A DNA stretch of 29,451 nt. Source: an uncultured Bacilli bacterium (GTDB taxonomy: Bacteria > Bacillota_I > Bacilli_A > RF39 > UBA660). This document shows, one piece after another, positions 7,542 through 16,107 of the stretch. The translations under genes were made by a program, and so were the position numbers. The notes under the pieces are model-generated. The model was not told the DNA's origin. It did no database searches and worked only from the letters and a program-made list of their open reading frames with translations. The DNA is taken from NCBI GenBank assembly GCA_944351345.1, contig CALVPO010000001.1, positions 1-29,451 of the forward strand, written 5' to 3'. Numbering within the stretch: position 1 is the stretch's first letter; every line of letters starts with the position of its first letter.

Positions 7542-8765
7542 ATGAAGAATAAACATTTATCATTTGGCGGAAGATTAGAAATAGAAAGAGGTTTAAAGGA
7601 AAATTTATCCTTTAAACAAATTGCGAAAAATATCGAAAAAGATTGCACTACAGTTTCAAAAGAAATCAGAAACCATATAACTTTTAAAAATTCTGGGGCT
7701 ATTGGTAGACCTTTCTTAGACTGTATTAACAGACATAATTGTGAATTTAAAACTAAGGGTACTAAATGTAATCCTAAAATATGTGAACATTATCAAAAAG
7801 AAATTTGTAAGAATTTATCTAAACCACCATACGTTTGTAATGGTTGTCCAAAAAAAAGCACTTGTACATTAAGTAAACAGATTTATGATTCTACTTATGC
7901 ATTTAAAGAATATAAAGATAATTTAACAGAAGCTAGAACTGGTATTGCATATTCTGAAAAAGAAATTGAAAATTTAAATAACATTTTAATACCTCTTGTA
8001 AAAGAACAAAAACAATCAATACATCACGCAGTTATTAACAAAAAAAATAAAATCATGTGTTCTGAAAAAGAAATTTATAATTTAATTGATTTAGGAGTTC
8101 TAAAAGTCAGAAATATTGATTTAACAAGAAAAGTCAGATATAAAATTACTCCTAAAAATAAAAGTAGTTATAAAATTGATAAAGATTGCTTAAATGGTAG
8201 AAAATATGAGGACTATATTAATTTTATAAAGGAAAATCCAGATATAAATGTAGTAGAAATGGATACTGTAGAAGGTATCAAAGGTGGTAAAGTTTTACTA
8301 ACAATTCATTTTGTAAATTGTTCATTTATGTTTGCTTTTTTAAGAGAACATAATGATGCACAATCTGTAATTGATATTTTTAATTCAATTGAAAATAAAG
8401 TAAAAATAAATACATTTAAAAGATTGTTTCCAGTAATTTTAACTGATAATGGACCTGAATTTTCTAACCCAAAAGAAATAGAATTTAGAAGGAAAAGTGA
8501 TAAACAAAGAACGAAAATCTTTTATTGTGAGCCTGGAAGGCCAGATCAAAAAGGTTCTTGTGAAGTTAATCATGAAATGATTAGAAGAATATTACCTAAA
8601 GGAACATCTTTTGATAATTTAACTCAAGATGATATTAATAAAATGATGTCACATATAAATTCATACAAAAGAAAAAAACTAAATAATTGTTCACCACTAC
8701 AATTATTTAGTGTTATGTATGGCCAAAATATAGCCAAACAATTTGGAATTATTGAAATTAATTAA
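7542..8765 (+). CDS. IS30-family transposase
   Basis: A 407-residue DDE transposase. The N-terminal helix-turn-helix (LSFGGRLEIERGLKENLSFKQIA, quoted to 7 codons per arm: LSFGGRL ... SFKQIAK) precedes a cysteine-rich segment of about residues 60-108 (HNC, KC, KIC, EIC, VCNGC, STC) typical of one Firmicutes IS30 branch and probably zinc-binding. The catalytic triad is Asp241 (VEMDTVEG), Asp302 (ILTDNGPEF) and Glu341 (QKGSCEVNHEMIRRILPKG). The ATG at 7542 is chosen because AAGGAG lies 9 nt upstream; the TTG three codons earlier overlaps that SD. The frame is intact, so the element may still be mobile. Confidence 0.93.
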   Translation: MKNKHLSFGGRLEIERGLKENLSFKQIAKNIEKDCTTVSKEIRNHITFKNSGAIGRPFLDCINRHNCEFKTKGTKCNPKICEHYQKEICKNLSKPPYVCNGCPKKSTCTLSKQIYDSTYAFKEYKDNLTEARTGIAYSEKEIENLNNILIPLVKEQKQSIHHAVINKKNKIMCSEKEIYNLIDLGVLKVRNIDLTRKVRYKITPKNKSSYKIDKDCLNGRKYEDYINFIKENPDINVVEMDTVEGIKGGKVLLTIHFVNCSFMFAFLREHNDAQSVIDIFNSIENKVKINTFKRLFPVILTDNGPEFSNPKEIEFRRKSDKQRTKIFYCEPGRPDQKGSCEVNHEMIRRILPKGTSFDNLTQDDINKMMSHINSYKRKKLNNCSPLQLFSVMYGQNIAKQFGIIEIN

Positions 8766-8784
8766 ACATTTCCCGGTTTCTTTA

Positions 8785-8812
8785 CTTCTTTCTTTTTCGT
8801 AAAAGAAAGAAG
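8785..8812. repeat. Hairpin downstream of the IS30 transposase
   Basis: CTTCTTTCTTTT (8785-8796) pairs perfectly with AAAAGAAAGAAG (8801-8812) around TCGT. There is no T tract after it, so it is more likely an element-specific structure than a classical terminator. Confidence 0.6.
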
Positions 8813-8831
8813 GATCGTCCGGCGAGGACAT

Positions 8832-8847
8832 AATAAGCATCATCAAT
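8832..8847 (-). repeat. IS30 inner inverted repeat, right
   Basis: AATAAGCATCATCAAT, the perfect inverse of 7500-7515, lies 67 bases after the transposase stop codon. Confidence 0.75.
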
Positions 8848-9042
8848 CTATATATGAACTATAAGGGTGAAACTTTCAAATTCAAAAAAAAATTTTCATA
8901 GGCTTGATCCCTTTTCAGTATGCAATAAAATAGATAAAAATCAGCTTATGATTAGTATTTTACACCAAAAATTAGAAAAAAGATACTATTTTTGTAGACA
9001 AAATTATAAAAACAGTGTTCCTTATGGAATTTACTTATTCAA

Positions 9043-9062
9043 AGTGGAATTTACTTTTGCAA
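9043..9062 (-). repeat. IS30 outer inverted repeat, right
   Basis: Perfect inverse of 7402-7421. An imperfect copy, TGGAATTTACTTATTC, lies directly before it (about 9025-9040), giving two tandem end-like sequences on this side. Confidence 0.88.
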
Positions 9063-9093
9063 CTGAGCAATTACAAATTTTTTGGATACATTA

Positions 9094-9798
9094 TTAAATA
9101 ATTTTATTCTTTTTTATTTCTGTATATTTTCTTGGGTATTTAGTGCTAGTTTTGGTCATTTTTTTATATTTTATTAGTGTTCTTAAACTATTTTCTTTAG
9201 GTAATTTAAATGATAGTCTTGACTCTTCTTTTATTCCTAGTTTTGTTTCATAGGTATCTATTCCTATTATATCTTTTGAAATATCGCCTTTCATTGCTAT
9301 ATAATAACCGTTTACTTTAACTAATGATATGGAGTATTCTAACAAGTGTTTTAATGGTGCTACAGCACGTGATGTTACTATATCATATTTTTCTCTGGTT
9401 GTTTTGCTATATATTTCTGCTCTTTCGTTTATTATATCTATATTATTTAGATTAAGTTCTGATATTACTAGTTTTAAAAATTTACATTTCTTTTCTGTTG
9501 AATCTAACAATGTTATTTTTAAATTAGGGAATATTATTTTTAAAACTATACCTGGAAATCCTGCTCCAGTTCCTATATCACATAGGTATTGGTTAGATAA
9601 GTTTATTATTTTATTAAGTGTTAGAGAATCATAAAAATGTTTTAGATAGACATCTTCTTTTTTTGTTATAGCGGTAAGATTATATTTTTTATTTTCCTCT
9701 ATTAATAGATTATAATATGTTTCTAATTTTTCTAGTTGAAGTGGTGTTATTTTTATATTTAATTCCTTTAAGGCATTTATAAATTCATTTTTATTCAT
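9094..9798 (-). CDS. rsmG: 16S rRNA (guanine-N7) methyltransferase RsmG (GidB)
   Basis: A 234-residue SAM-dependent methyltransferase that modifies a guanine of the 530 loop of 16S rRNA. The SAM-binding motif is DIGTGAGFPG (residues 74-83), followed by ITLLDSTEKKCKFL and a late TSRAVAPLKHLLEY block, both diagnostic of RsmG. The start overlaps the end of mnmG by 8 bases, so the two are coupled, as in most Firmicutes. The natural next gene (noc or soj) is missing; the IS30 element begins about 30 bases after the stop. Confidence 0.96.
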   Translation of the reverse strand: MNKNEFINALKELNIKITPLQLEKLETYYNLLIEENKKYNLTAITKKEDVYLKHFYDSLTLNKIINLSNQYLCDIGTGAGFPGIVLKIIFPNLKITLLDSTEKKCKFLKLVISELNLNNIDIINERAEIYSKTTREKYDIVTSRAVAPLKHLLEYSISLVKVNGYYIAMKGDISKDIIGIDTYETKLGIKEESRLSFKLPKENSLRTLIKYKKMTKTSTKYPRKYTEIKKNKII

Positions 9799-11629
9799 TA
9801 TAGTTTTTCCTTAAATATATCATTAGTATAGAGATATCTGAAGGATTTACACCACTTATTCTCATAGCTTGCCCTATTGAATTTGGACGAATTTCTTCTA
9901 ATTTTTGTTTAGCTTCGCTTGCTAGGTTAGTTACTTTATTATAATCTATATCCTCTGGCATTTGTTTTGATTCTTGAGATAACATTTTCTGTGCTTCTCT
10001 TTCTACTTTTTTAATATAACCTTCATACTTTATTTGAATTTCTACTTGATTTAATACTTCTTTACTATATGGTAGTTCTAGGTTATATTTTTCTTTTATA
10101 TCCTCTAATTTAATTGTTGGGTCTTTTAAATAGTCATAGACATTAGTTCCGTATGGTCCTTTTACGTTTTTTACAGTAATTTTTGTTTCTTTTAGTTTTT
10201 CTTTTAAATCTTTTATAGTTTTTTCTTTTTCTAATAATTTATTATGTCTTTCTTCATCTATTAATCCAACTTTATAGCCATATTCTCTTAATCTTAAATC
10301 GGCATTATCATGTCTTAATAATAATCTATATTCAGCACGTGATGTTAGCATTCTATATGGTTCTTTAGTTCCTTTTGTTACCAAATCATCTATTAATACA
10401 CCTATGTATGCTTCATTTCTTTTTAAAATTAATGGCTCCTTATTTTCTAGTTTTAAAGATGCATTTATACCTGCTATTAAACCTTGGCATGCTGCTTCTT
10501 CATAACCACTTGTACCATTTATTTGTCCGGCTGTAAATAAGTTCTTTATTATTTTTGTTTCTAGACTTGCTTTTATTTGAGTTGGATAGATAGCATCATA
10601 TTCTATAGCATAGGCGTACTTTAATATTTTGGCATTAGATAAACCAGGTAAGGAGTGAACCATTTTTTCTTGAATATTTTCTGGCATACTTGTTGAAAAC
10701 CCTTGTAAATATATATCATCGTAGTATAAGCTTTCTGGTTCTAAGAATAATTGATGTCTTTCTTTATCTTTAAATCTAGTTACTTTATCTTCTATTGATG
10801 GGCAGTAACGTGGACCAACTCCTTTTATGTCATCTAAGCCACCGTACATACTTGATTTAGATAAATTGGCATTTATTATTTTGTGAGTAGTGCTATTTGT
10901 ATATATTAAGTAACATGGTACTTGATTTTCAACATTATAAATTGGCTCTATGTCATGTGAGAATGTATATGGTGTTTTATCACCTTCTTCTTTTTTTGCT
11001 TTTGAGAAGTCTATAGAACTTTTTTCAATGCGTGGGGGAGTTCCTGTTTTTAGTCTAAGTATTTTAAATCCATACTTTTTGAGATTATCACTTAAGTGTT
11101 GTGAAGGTTTTTCATTATTAGGACCACTTCTTGTTCTTGTTGAACCTCTTAAAATATCTGACTTTAAGTAAGTACCTGTTGTTAATATTACTATTTTTGA
11201 ATGAATAATCTTACCATCTTTTAAATATACGCCTTTTACTTCATTTGAATCTACAATTAAATCTTCAACCATTCCTTCTAATAATTCTAATTTTTTTTGT
11301 TTTTTTAATGTTTTCAACATTTCTTGTGGATAAGTTATTTTATCGGCTTGTGCTCTTAGAGAATGGACAGATGGTCCTTTTGATGAATTTAGCATTTTCA
11401 TTTGAATTAATGTTTTATCAGCATTTATGCCCATTTCGCCACCTAGAGCATCTATTTCTCTTACTATTATTCCCTTAGCGGAACCACCTATTGATGGATT
11501 ACATGGCATAGTAGCAACATTTTTTAAATTTCCAGTTATTAATAGAGTTTGGTGTCCTTTTCTGGCTGAGGCTAGAGCGGCTTCGCAACCAGCATGACCT
11601 GCTCCTACTACAATTACTTCATACTCCAT
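9791..11629 (-). CDS. mnmG: tRNA U34 carboxymethylaminomethyl modification enzyme MnmG (GidA)
   Basis: A 612-residue FAD-binding subunit of the MnmE-MnmG complex that makes (c)mnm5U34 in tRNA. It has the dinucleotide-binding N-terminus YEVIVVGAGHAGCEAALA, the MPCNPSIGG and GSTRTRSGPN region, the TAGQINGTSGYEEAACQGL segment and the C-terminal MRISGVNPSDISILMIYL. The internal ATG at 11629 is preferred over that at 11665. It gives the standard N-terminus and has GGTGAT just upstream, while the earlier ATG has no SD and follows the mnmE terminator T tract directly. The gene is followed by an overlapping rsmG. Confidence 0.95.
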   Translation of the reverse strand: MEYEVIVVGAGHAGCEAALASARKGHQTLLITGNLKNVATMPCNPSIGGSAKGIIVREIDALGGEMGINADKTLIQMKMLNSSKGPSVHSLRAQADKITYPQEMLKTLKKQKKLELLEGMVEDLIVDSNEVKGVYLKDGKIIHSKIVILTTGTYLKSDILRGSTRTRSGPNNEKPSQHLSDNLKKYGFKILRLKTGTPPRIEKSSIDFSKAKKEEGDKTPYTFSHDIEPIYNVENQVPCYLIYTNSTTHKIINANLSKSSMYGGLDDIKGVGPRYCPSIEDKVTRFKDKERHQLFLEPESLYYDDIYLQGFSTSMPENIQEKMVHSLPGLSNAKILKYAYAIEYDAIYPTQIKASLETKIIKNLFTAGQINGTSGYEEAACQGLIAGINASLKLENKEPLILKRNEAYIGVLIDDLVTKGTKEPYRMLTSRAEYRLLLRHDNADLRLREYGYKVGLIDEERHNKLLEKEKTIKDLKEKLKETKITVKNVKGPYGTNVYDYLKDPTIKLEDIKEKYNLELPYSKEVLNQVEIQIKYEGYIKKVEREAQKMLSQESKQMPEDIDYNKVTNLASEAKQKLEEIRPNSIGQAMRISGVNPSDISILMIYLRKNYNE

Positions 11630-11673
11630 TTTATCACCACTTTCTTCAACGTAATATTTTAACATATAACATA

Positions 11674-11703
11674 AAAAAAAGAAATAGTACTAGTTAACTA
11701 GTA
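11674..11703 (-). terminator. Terminator between mnmE and mnmG
   Basis: TACTAGTTAACTAGTA (11688-11703) is a perfect 16-base palindrome. On the minus strand it is followed by CTATTTC and eight T residues (11674-11681). It would stop transcripts leaving mnmE, implying that mnmG-rsmG depends on readthrough or a separate weak promoter. Confidence 0.55.
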
Positions 11704-11713
11704 TAAATTAAAT

Positions 11714-13066
11714 TTATTTTCCTAAACAAAATCTTGAAAATAATTCATCTATTAATTCATCAGTGTAAGTTTCACCAATAATTTCTCCTAATATATTCCA
11801 AGATTCTTTTAGACTTAATTCTACCATATCTATTGGCTCGTTGTTGTTAATGGAAGCTATGCTATCATTTATTTTTATTAAGGATTTTTCAAGTAAAGAA
11901 ATACTTCTTGCGTCACTTAAATAGGTTAGATCATCTGTTTCAAAACTACCTAAATTAAATAATTCTATTATTCTAGATTTTAATTTATCTATTCCTATAT
12001 CATTATTTACGCTTATTTTTATTATGTTATTAGGTAGAAGAGAGTAATCTATTTTTGTATCAAGATCATTTTTATTAACTAAAATTATATTTGTTTTATT
12101 TTTTATCATTTTTAATAATTTTTTGTCTTCTTTAGTTAATGGTTCGTTATTGTTTAGCATTAGGATAATTAAATCTGATTTATTTATAATATCTAAACTT
12201 TTTTCTACTCCTATTTTTTCTACTAAGTTATCTGTTTTTCTTATTCCGGCTGTATCAATTATATTTAATATTATACCATTTAGTGTAATTTTTCCTTCAA
12301 CTATATCCCTAGTAGTTCCTTCTATATCTGTTACAATAGCTTTATCTTCTTCCAATAAAGTATTTAAGAGACTACTTTTTCCTACATTTGGTCTTCCTAT
12401 TATACATACATTTATTCCTTGATTAATAATTTTACTATCTTTTGATTTGTTTATGATATTTATGAGTTTTTTTCTGAACTTTAATAATTCAGGATATATA
12501 GTTTCATTAGTTACTATTTCTATATCTTCATATTCTGGATAATCTATGTTAACTTCTATGTTTGATATTATACTAACTAAATTATCTCTTAGTTCTTTTA
12601 TTAATTTAGATACTTTGCCACTTAATTGATTTATTGATAATTGTCTGGATTTTTCATTCTTTGCTTCTATTAGATTCATTATGCCGTCTGCTTCTATTAG
12701 ATCAATTCTACCATTTAAAAATGCTCTTTTAGTAAACTCACCTGGTTCTGCTAATCTTGCACCATTTGTTAATAATAATTGTAATATTTTATTAGTAGTA
12801 GCAATTCCTCCATGAGAATTTATTTCTACTATATTTTCTTTTGTAAAAGTTTTTGGTGCTAACATTACAGATACTAAGACTTCATCTATTATTTCTTCAT
12901 TTGATACAATATGTCCATAATGGATAGTATGTGATGTTACTTTGGTTAAATCTTTTCCTTTAAATATTTTATTTACTATGTTGAGGCTGTCGTTGCCACT
13001 TACTCTTATTATTGATATTGCTCCTACTCCTAAAGCAGTAGATATAGCTGCTATTGTATCATTCAT
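11714..13066 (-). CDS. mnmE: tRNA modification GTPase MnmE (TrmE)
   Basis: A 450-residue GTPase, partner of MnmG. The N-terminal folate-binding domain starts DTIAAISTALGVGAISIIRVSG. The G domain is inserted in the helical domain: G1 GRPNVGKS (224-231), the EGTTRD G2 loop, G3 DTAG and G4 NKND. The chain ends FCLGK with Cys447, the conserved C-terminal motif. Length and motifs are standard. It stands between mscS and mnmG on the same strand. Confidence 0.97.
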   Translation of the reverse strand: MNDTIAAISTALGVGAISIIRVSGNDSLNIVNKIFKGKDLTKVTSHTIHYGHIVSNEEIIDEVLVSVMLAPKTFTKENIVEINSHGGIATTNKILQLLLTNGARLAEPGEFTKRAFLNGRIDLIEADGIMNLIEAKNEKSRQLSINQLSGKVSKLIKELRDNLVSIISNIEVNIDYPEYEDIEIVTNETIYPELLKFRKKLINIINKSKDSKIINQGINVCIIGRPNVGKSSLLNTLLEEDKAIVTDIEGTTRDIVEGKITLNGIILNIIDTAGIRKTDNLVEKIGVEKSLDIINKSDLIILMLNNNEPLTKEDKKLLKMIKNKTNIILVNKNDLDTKIDYSLLPNNIIKISVNNDIGIDKLKSRIIELFNLGSFETDDLTYLSDARSISLLEKSLIKINDSIASINNNEPIDMVELSLKESWNILGEIIGETYTDELIDELFSRFCLGK

Positions 13067-13106
13067 ATAATCACTTCCCTATATAATATATTTTTTTGTT
13101 AGTTAT

Positions 13107-13117
13107 ATTTTATCATA
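13107..13117 (-). promoter_or_regulatory. Candidate extended -10 upstream of mnmE
   Basis: TATGATAAAAT on the minus strand, the same 11-mer as upstream of dnaA and herA, about 40 nt before the mnmE ATG. No convincing -35 is seen. Confidence 0.35.
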
Positions 13118-13152
13118 TTGATAAAAAAAAAGAAATAGAGCATTAATTATAA

Positions 13153-14013
13153 TTAGTCTTTATATAAGTCTATTTCGCTATTTTGATATTCTGTTAAAAT
13201 ATTGCTCCAAATTGTTGAATTTACATATCTAGCTTTTTTAGGATGAACTAAATATCTTACTGTTAATTCTATATGACTATCTACTACTTGGGTATATATA
13301 ATTGGGTCATATTGGTTATAATAGATGCGATATTCACTAGAAATGTTTTTTATTTGATTCTTCATTTTAGCTGGTATGCTTTTAATTATTTCATTTGAAT
13401 TTACTATTTTATAGATTATTCCTTTTGTTTTAGCAATATCAGAGTCAAGAGGAATTTTTACAGTTAATTCATTCCAAATATATTTAAAGGCTTTATTATA
13501 ATTTCTTAATGGATATTTGAAAATTGCTGAATTAGGAATATGAGTTATTACTCCTGTACTTTGTCCTATAAAATTTTCGTTATTAACTTCTAACACTTCA
13601 AAATTTAGAGCATTTATATTTATTACGTCTCCTTTATAATCATTAATTTCTATTCTATCCTCTATACAAAATGGTTTTTTTATTTTTATGTAGATTCCTG
13701 AAAAAAAATTAAATACAAGATCCCTTAAGGCTATTGTAAATCCTGCAGATATTAAACTGATTACTGTAAGTAAGTTTCCAAGATATCTTCCCCAAAGAAA
13801 GAAAAATATAATTAAAAATAAAATATTAAGCATTAGCTTGTATTTTTGGGTATATAAATATTCAGCTTTAGAATCTTTTACATGATTTATTATTTTTATA
13901 CCAATTTTTTTAATTATATATAGTATGGTGAAAAATATAATGGTTTTTATTATTAACATTATATATTTTTGGTCAATACTTGTAATATTACTTATATAGT
14001 TTATGGCTTTCAT
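13153..14013 (-). CDS. MscS-family small-conductance mechanosensitive channel
   Basis: A 286-residue inner-membrane channel. Hydrophobic segments lie near residues 18-40, 61-82 and 82-115. The pore helix reads SAGFTIALRDLVFNFFSGIYI, the equivalent of MscS TM3. It is followed by the beta domain with PFCIEDRIEINDYKGDVI and VLEVNN ... ITHIPNSAIFKYPLRNYN, the hallmark block of the family. MscS homologues release solutes on hypo-osmotic shock. In most Bacilli jag is followed directly by mnmE, so this gene is an insertion into a conserved block. It has its own promoter, and the jag terminator lies just upstream, so it is probably expressed separately. Confidence 0.9.
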   Translation of the reverse strand: MKAINYISNITSIDQKYIMLIIKTIIFFTILYIIKKIGIKIINHVKDSKAEYLYTQKYKLMLNILFLIIFFFLWGRYLGNLLTVISLISAGFTIALRDLVFNFFSGIYIKIKKPFCIEDRIEINDYKGDVININALNFEVLEVNNENFIGQSTGVITHIPNSAIFKYPLRNYNKAFKYIWNELTVKIPLDSDIAKTKGIIYKIVNSNEIIKSIPAKMKNQIKNISSEYRIYYNQYDPIIYTQVVDSHIELTVRYLVHPKKARYVNSTIWSNILTEYQNSEIDLYKD

Positions 14014-14044
14014 TTTTCACCTTCTTTCTTTTTATAGAGATATA

Positions 14045-14072
14045 ATTATATCATATAGTATGATTTTATCAA
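14045..14072 (-). promoter_or_regulatory. Promoter of the mscS-like gene
   Basis: On the minus strand TTGATA (14072-14067), 16-nt spacer ending in TGA, then TATAAT (14050-14045), about 32 nt before the ATG. This is a near-consensus sigma-A promoter with an extended -10. Confidence 0.7.
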
Positions 14073-14104
14073 TAAAAGAAGAAGGTATTTTTATTAGATT
14101 TACA

Positions 14105-14134
14105 TAAAAAAAGAAGAAAATGTCTAATCTTCTT
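14105..14134 (-). terminator. Terminator at the end of jag
   Basis: AAGAAGA (14111-14117) and TCTTCTT (14128-14134) form a 7-bp stem around a 10-nt loop, overlapping the jag 3' end. On the minus strand a run of T residues follows. It would end the rnpA-yidC-jag transcript. Confidence 0.6.
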
Positions 14135-14735
14135 TTGGTTTTATTATTACGTATCTATTTGGCTCAACTCCAAAACTTTCTGTATAAACATACTTATTAT
14201 TAGCTAAAACGTTATGAACTGCTCTTCTTTCATAGGAATTCATGCTTTCTAATTTTGCTTCTATTTTAGAATCAGCAACTTCTTTAGCAACTTTTTTTGC
14301 TATTTTTTCTATTGTATGTAACTTTTTTTCTTTATAATTTTCTACGTCAAGTATTATTTTATATTTTTCATTTATTTCATTTGGAATAATTTGTCTTATA
14401 ATATTTTGAAGTGCTTGAATTGTTTTTCCACTTTTTCCTATTAATACTGGATTTTGATTGGAAAATATAGTTATATTTATGTTATCTTCTCTTCTTCTTA
14501 CTTCTAAATTTACCTTTGTAATATTCATTAATTTTGTAATTTCTTTTATTGTTTCTTTTAAATAATTAATTATATCGTTTATTTCTATAACTTCTATTTT
14601 CACTATTTTTTTTAATATTCCTTGTTTTTCTTCTATAACTTTGACAATAATATTATTTTTTGTGGTATTTAATTCTTCAAGAGCCTTATTAGTAGCATCT
14701 TCTAAATTTTTTCCTTCAAAAATATATTTATTCAT
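14124..14735 (-). CDS. jag: RNA-binding protein Jag/KhpB (SpoIIIJ-associated)
   Basis: A 203-residue protein with the three Jag parts. The N-terminal Jag-N domain is FEGKNLEDATNKALEEL; a type II KH domain follows with the GKSGKT loop (PVLIGKSGKTIQALQNII); the C-terminal R3H domain is SYERRAVHNVLANNKYVYTE. KhpB proteins bind RNA with KhpA and affect cell elongation and division in streptococci. The ATG overlaps the yidC stop in TAATG, so the two are translationally coupled, the normal Firmicutes arrangement. Confidence 0.96.
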   Translation of the reverse strand: MNKYIFEGKNLEDATNKALEELNTTKNNIIVKVIEEKQGILKKIVKIEVIEINDIINYLKETIKEITKLMNITKVNLEVRRREDNINITIFSNQNPVLIGKSGKTIQALQNIIRQIIPNEINEKYKIILDVENYKEKKLHTIEKIAKKVAKEVADSKIEAKLESMNSYERRAVHNVLANNKYVYTESFGVEPNRYVIIKPKED

Positions 14736-15649
14736 TATTTTGCCTTCTTTCTTTCAACGTAGATATTTTGAAAAATAGTAAATAGACTTGAAGTTATCCA
14801 ATAAATTCCTAATGCTGCTGGTAATGATAGAGATGCTATTGCTATCATTGCCATCATAAAGTATATTGTATATTGCATTTGTTTAGCATTTGGTCCTGAT
14901 TGATCTTTTAGTGTTTTTCTGAATGAGAAGAATGATGTTGTTATAATTATAATTAATAATAATATGTACCAATAGTTATGTTCGGTAAATATTCCAACCC
15001 ATGGAGTTGTGCCCATTTGGAAAACTAAGAAATCATTTTCAAATAAGGCTGGTGTTCTATTTATAGCTTCTAAGAAAGCAAATAATAGTGGTAATTGGAT
15101 AAAAGCAAGAAGACATCCTGACATTGGATTTATTTTATATTTTTGGTATATCATCATCATTTCTTGAGCTTTTCTTGTTTGATCTTCTTGACTATCTTTA
15201 CCTTTATATTTTTTCTCTAACTTCTCTAACTCAGGACTTGCTTTTTTTATTAATTCTGATTGCATTGCAGTTTTTTTAGTTACTGGCATTAGTATTAATC
15301 TGATTAACAGACATGTAATTATAATAGAGGAACCATAACTGTTTAATAAATTTCCTATTTTTAATATTACCCAAGCAAGGGGTTTTACAAAAATACTAGT
15401 CCATAGTCCTTCATAGTTTTTAAGAGGATTAAAATTTTCACAATCTGGTAATTTAGATAATTTTACTCCGTTTTTTTCATAAATTTTTATAACATCTTTA
15501 TTAGTAGGCTTACAAATTATATTTTCTGTTATGGATTGTCCAGTTTCAGTATTTGTAACAACATTATTATCTTTATCTTTCAATGTTTTTGTACATCCTG
15601 ATAATAGGAATAAACACATTAGTATTAAAATTATTTTTTTGGTTTTCAT
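14735..15649 (-). CDS. yidC: Membrane protein insertase YidC (lipoprotein form)
   Basis: A 304-residue Oxa1/YidC insertase. The N-terminus carries a lipoprotein signal, LFLLSGC, with lipid-modified Cys19, as in Gram-positive SpoIIIJ/YqjG. The Oxa1 core begins near residue 90: one membrane segment with the conserved Arg in LIRLILMPVTKK, a cytoplasmic hairpin (KASPELEKLEKKYKGKDSQE), then four more segments to residue ~297. There is no long periplasmic domain, as expected for a Gram-positive. It inserts membrane proteins alone or with SecYEG. It lies between rnpA and jag. Confidence 0.96.
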   Translation of the reverse strand: MKTKKIILILMCLFLLSGCTKTLKDKDNNVVTNTETGQSITENIICKPTNKDVIKIYEKNGVKLSKLPDCENFNPLKNYEGLWTSIFVKPLAWVILKIGNLLNSYGSSIIITCLLIRLILMPVTKKTAMQSELIKKASPELEKLEKKYKGKDSQEDQTRKAQEMMMIYQKYKINPMSGCLLAFIQLPLLFAFLEAINRTPALFENDFLVFQMGTTPWVGIFTEHNYWYILLLIIIITTSFFSFRKTLKDQSGPNAKQMQYTIYFMMAMIAIASLSLPAALGIYWITSSLFTIFQNIYVERKKAK

Positions 15650-15697
15650 AATAGTAACATTCCTTTCGATAAACTAAATTTATTTTTTATTAGTTCT

Positions 15698-16018
15698 TTA
15701 TCTTTTGTTAATTATGGATATAAAACTTTTTTCCATTTCTTGGTAATTTAATTCTATTAATCTCTTTCTAATTATTATAACATAATCATACGGCTTTTGT
15801 ATATTAAATTCATTATGGTCTATAATATTTTTTAATCTTCTTTTAATTTTATTTCTTAAATATGCTTTACCTATTTTTTTAGGAACTGAAATACCATATC
15901 TATTATTTTTATCAGTTTTACTATAATAAATTATAAAGTAATTGTTTTTTTTATATTTACAATTTTTTATTATTTTAGTATATTCAAATTGACTTCTTAT
16001 AATATTTTTTTTCTTCAT
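15698..16018 (-). CDS. rnpA: Ribonuclease P protein component RnpA
   Basis: A 106-residue basic protein that helps the catalytic RNA bind precursor tRNA. It shows the family fold and RNR motif: YGISVPKKIGKAYLRNKIKRRLKN. The SD GGAGG is 6 nt before the ATG. It lies 90 bases after rpmH with a terminator between, so it is expressed by readthrough or from its own promoter. Confidence 0.95.
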   Translation of the reverse strand: MKKKNIIRSQFEYTKIIKNCKYKKNNYFIIYYSKTDKNNRYGISVPKKIGKAYLRNKIKRRLKNIIDHNEFNIQKPYDYVIIIRKRLIELNYQEMEKSFISIINKR

Positions 16019-16071
16019 TATATTCCTCCAAATCTCTATATATAATATATGAAAGAAAAATATTTTTTTAG

Positions 16072-16096
16072 TAAAAAAAAAGCTACAATGGTAGCA
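16072..16096 (-). terminator. Terminator between rpmH and rnpA
   Basis: GCTAC (16082-16086) pairs with GTAGC (16091-16095), extended by neighbouring A-T pairs. On the minus strand it is followed by nine T residues. Position and form suggest attenuation of rnpA relative to the much more needed L34. Confidence 0.75.
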
Positions 16097-16107
16097 TTAG
16101 TATTTTA

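Larger units (their letters stand above)
7402..9062 (+). mobile_element. IS30-family insertion sequence, about 1.66 kb, with nested inverted repeats
   Basis: The element is bounded by perfect 20-bp inverted repeats starting TTGCAAAAGTAAATTCCACT (7402-7421 and 9043-9062). It contains one intact IS30-type transposase gene. A second, inner inverted repeat of 16 perfect bases (7500-7515 and 8832-8847), within a longer imperfect match of about 35 bp, brackets the transposase. The right-hand 280 bp between the transposase and the end has no gene; it holds a 12-bp hairpin at 8785-8812 and a partial copy of the end repeat near 9025-9040. The element separates rsmG from the ParB-like gene. Because the gene and the ends are intact it looks recent. 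Confidence 0.85.

Noticed and set aside
8867..9097. 76-codon frame in the right part of the IS30 element
   Set aside because: No good SD, no recognisable motif, and it runs through the element's terminal repeat into flanking DNA.
9366..10341. CACGTG cores at 9366 and 10336 as further parS sites
   Set aside because: The flanks (AGCACGTGATG) do not form the parS palindrome; both encode SRA residues in rsmG and mnmG.
10950..11478. Plus-strand frames opposite mnmG
   Set aside because: Antisense shadows with no SD or motifs; the minus-strand gene is complete.
11630..11665. Upstream ATG as mnmG start
   Set aside because: It has no SD, follows the mnmE terminator T tract directly, and adds 12 residues absent from the family N-terminus.
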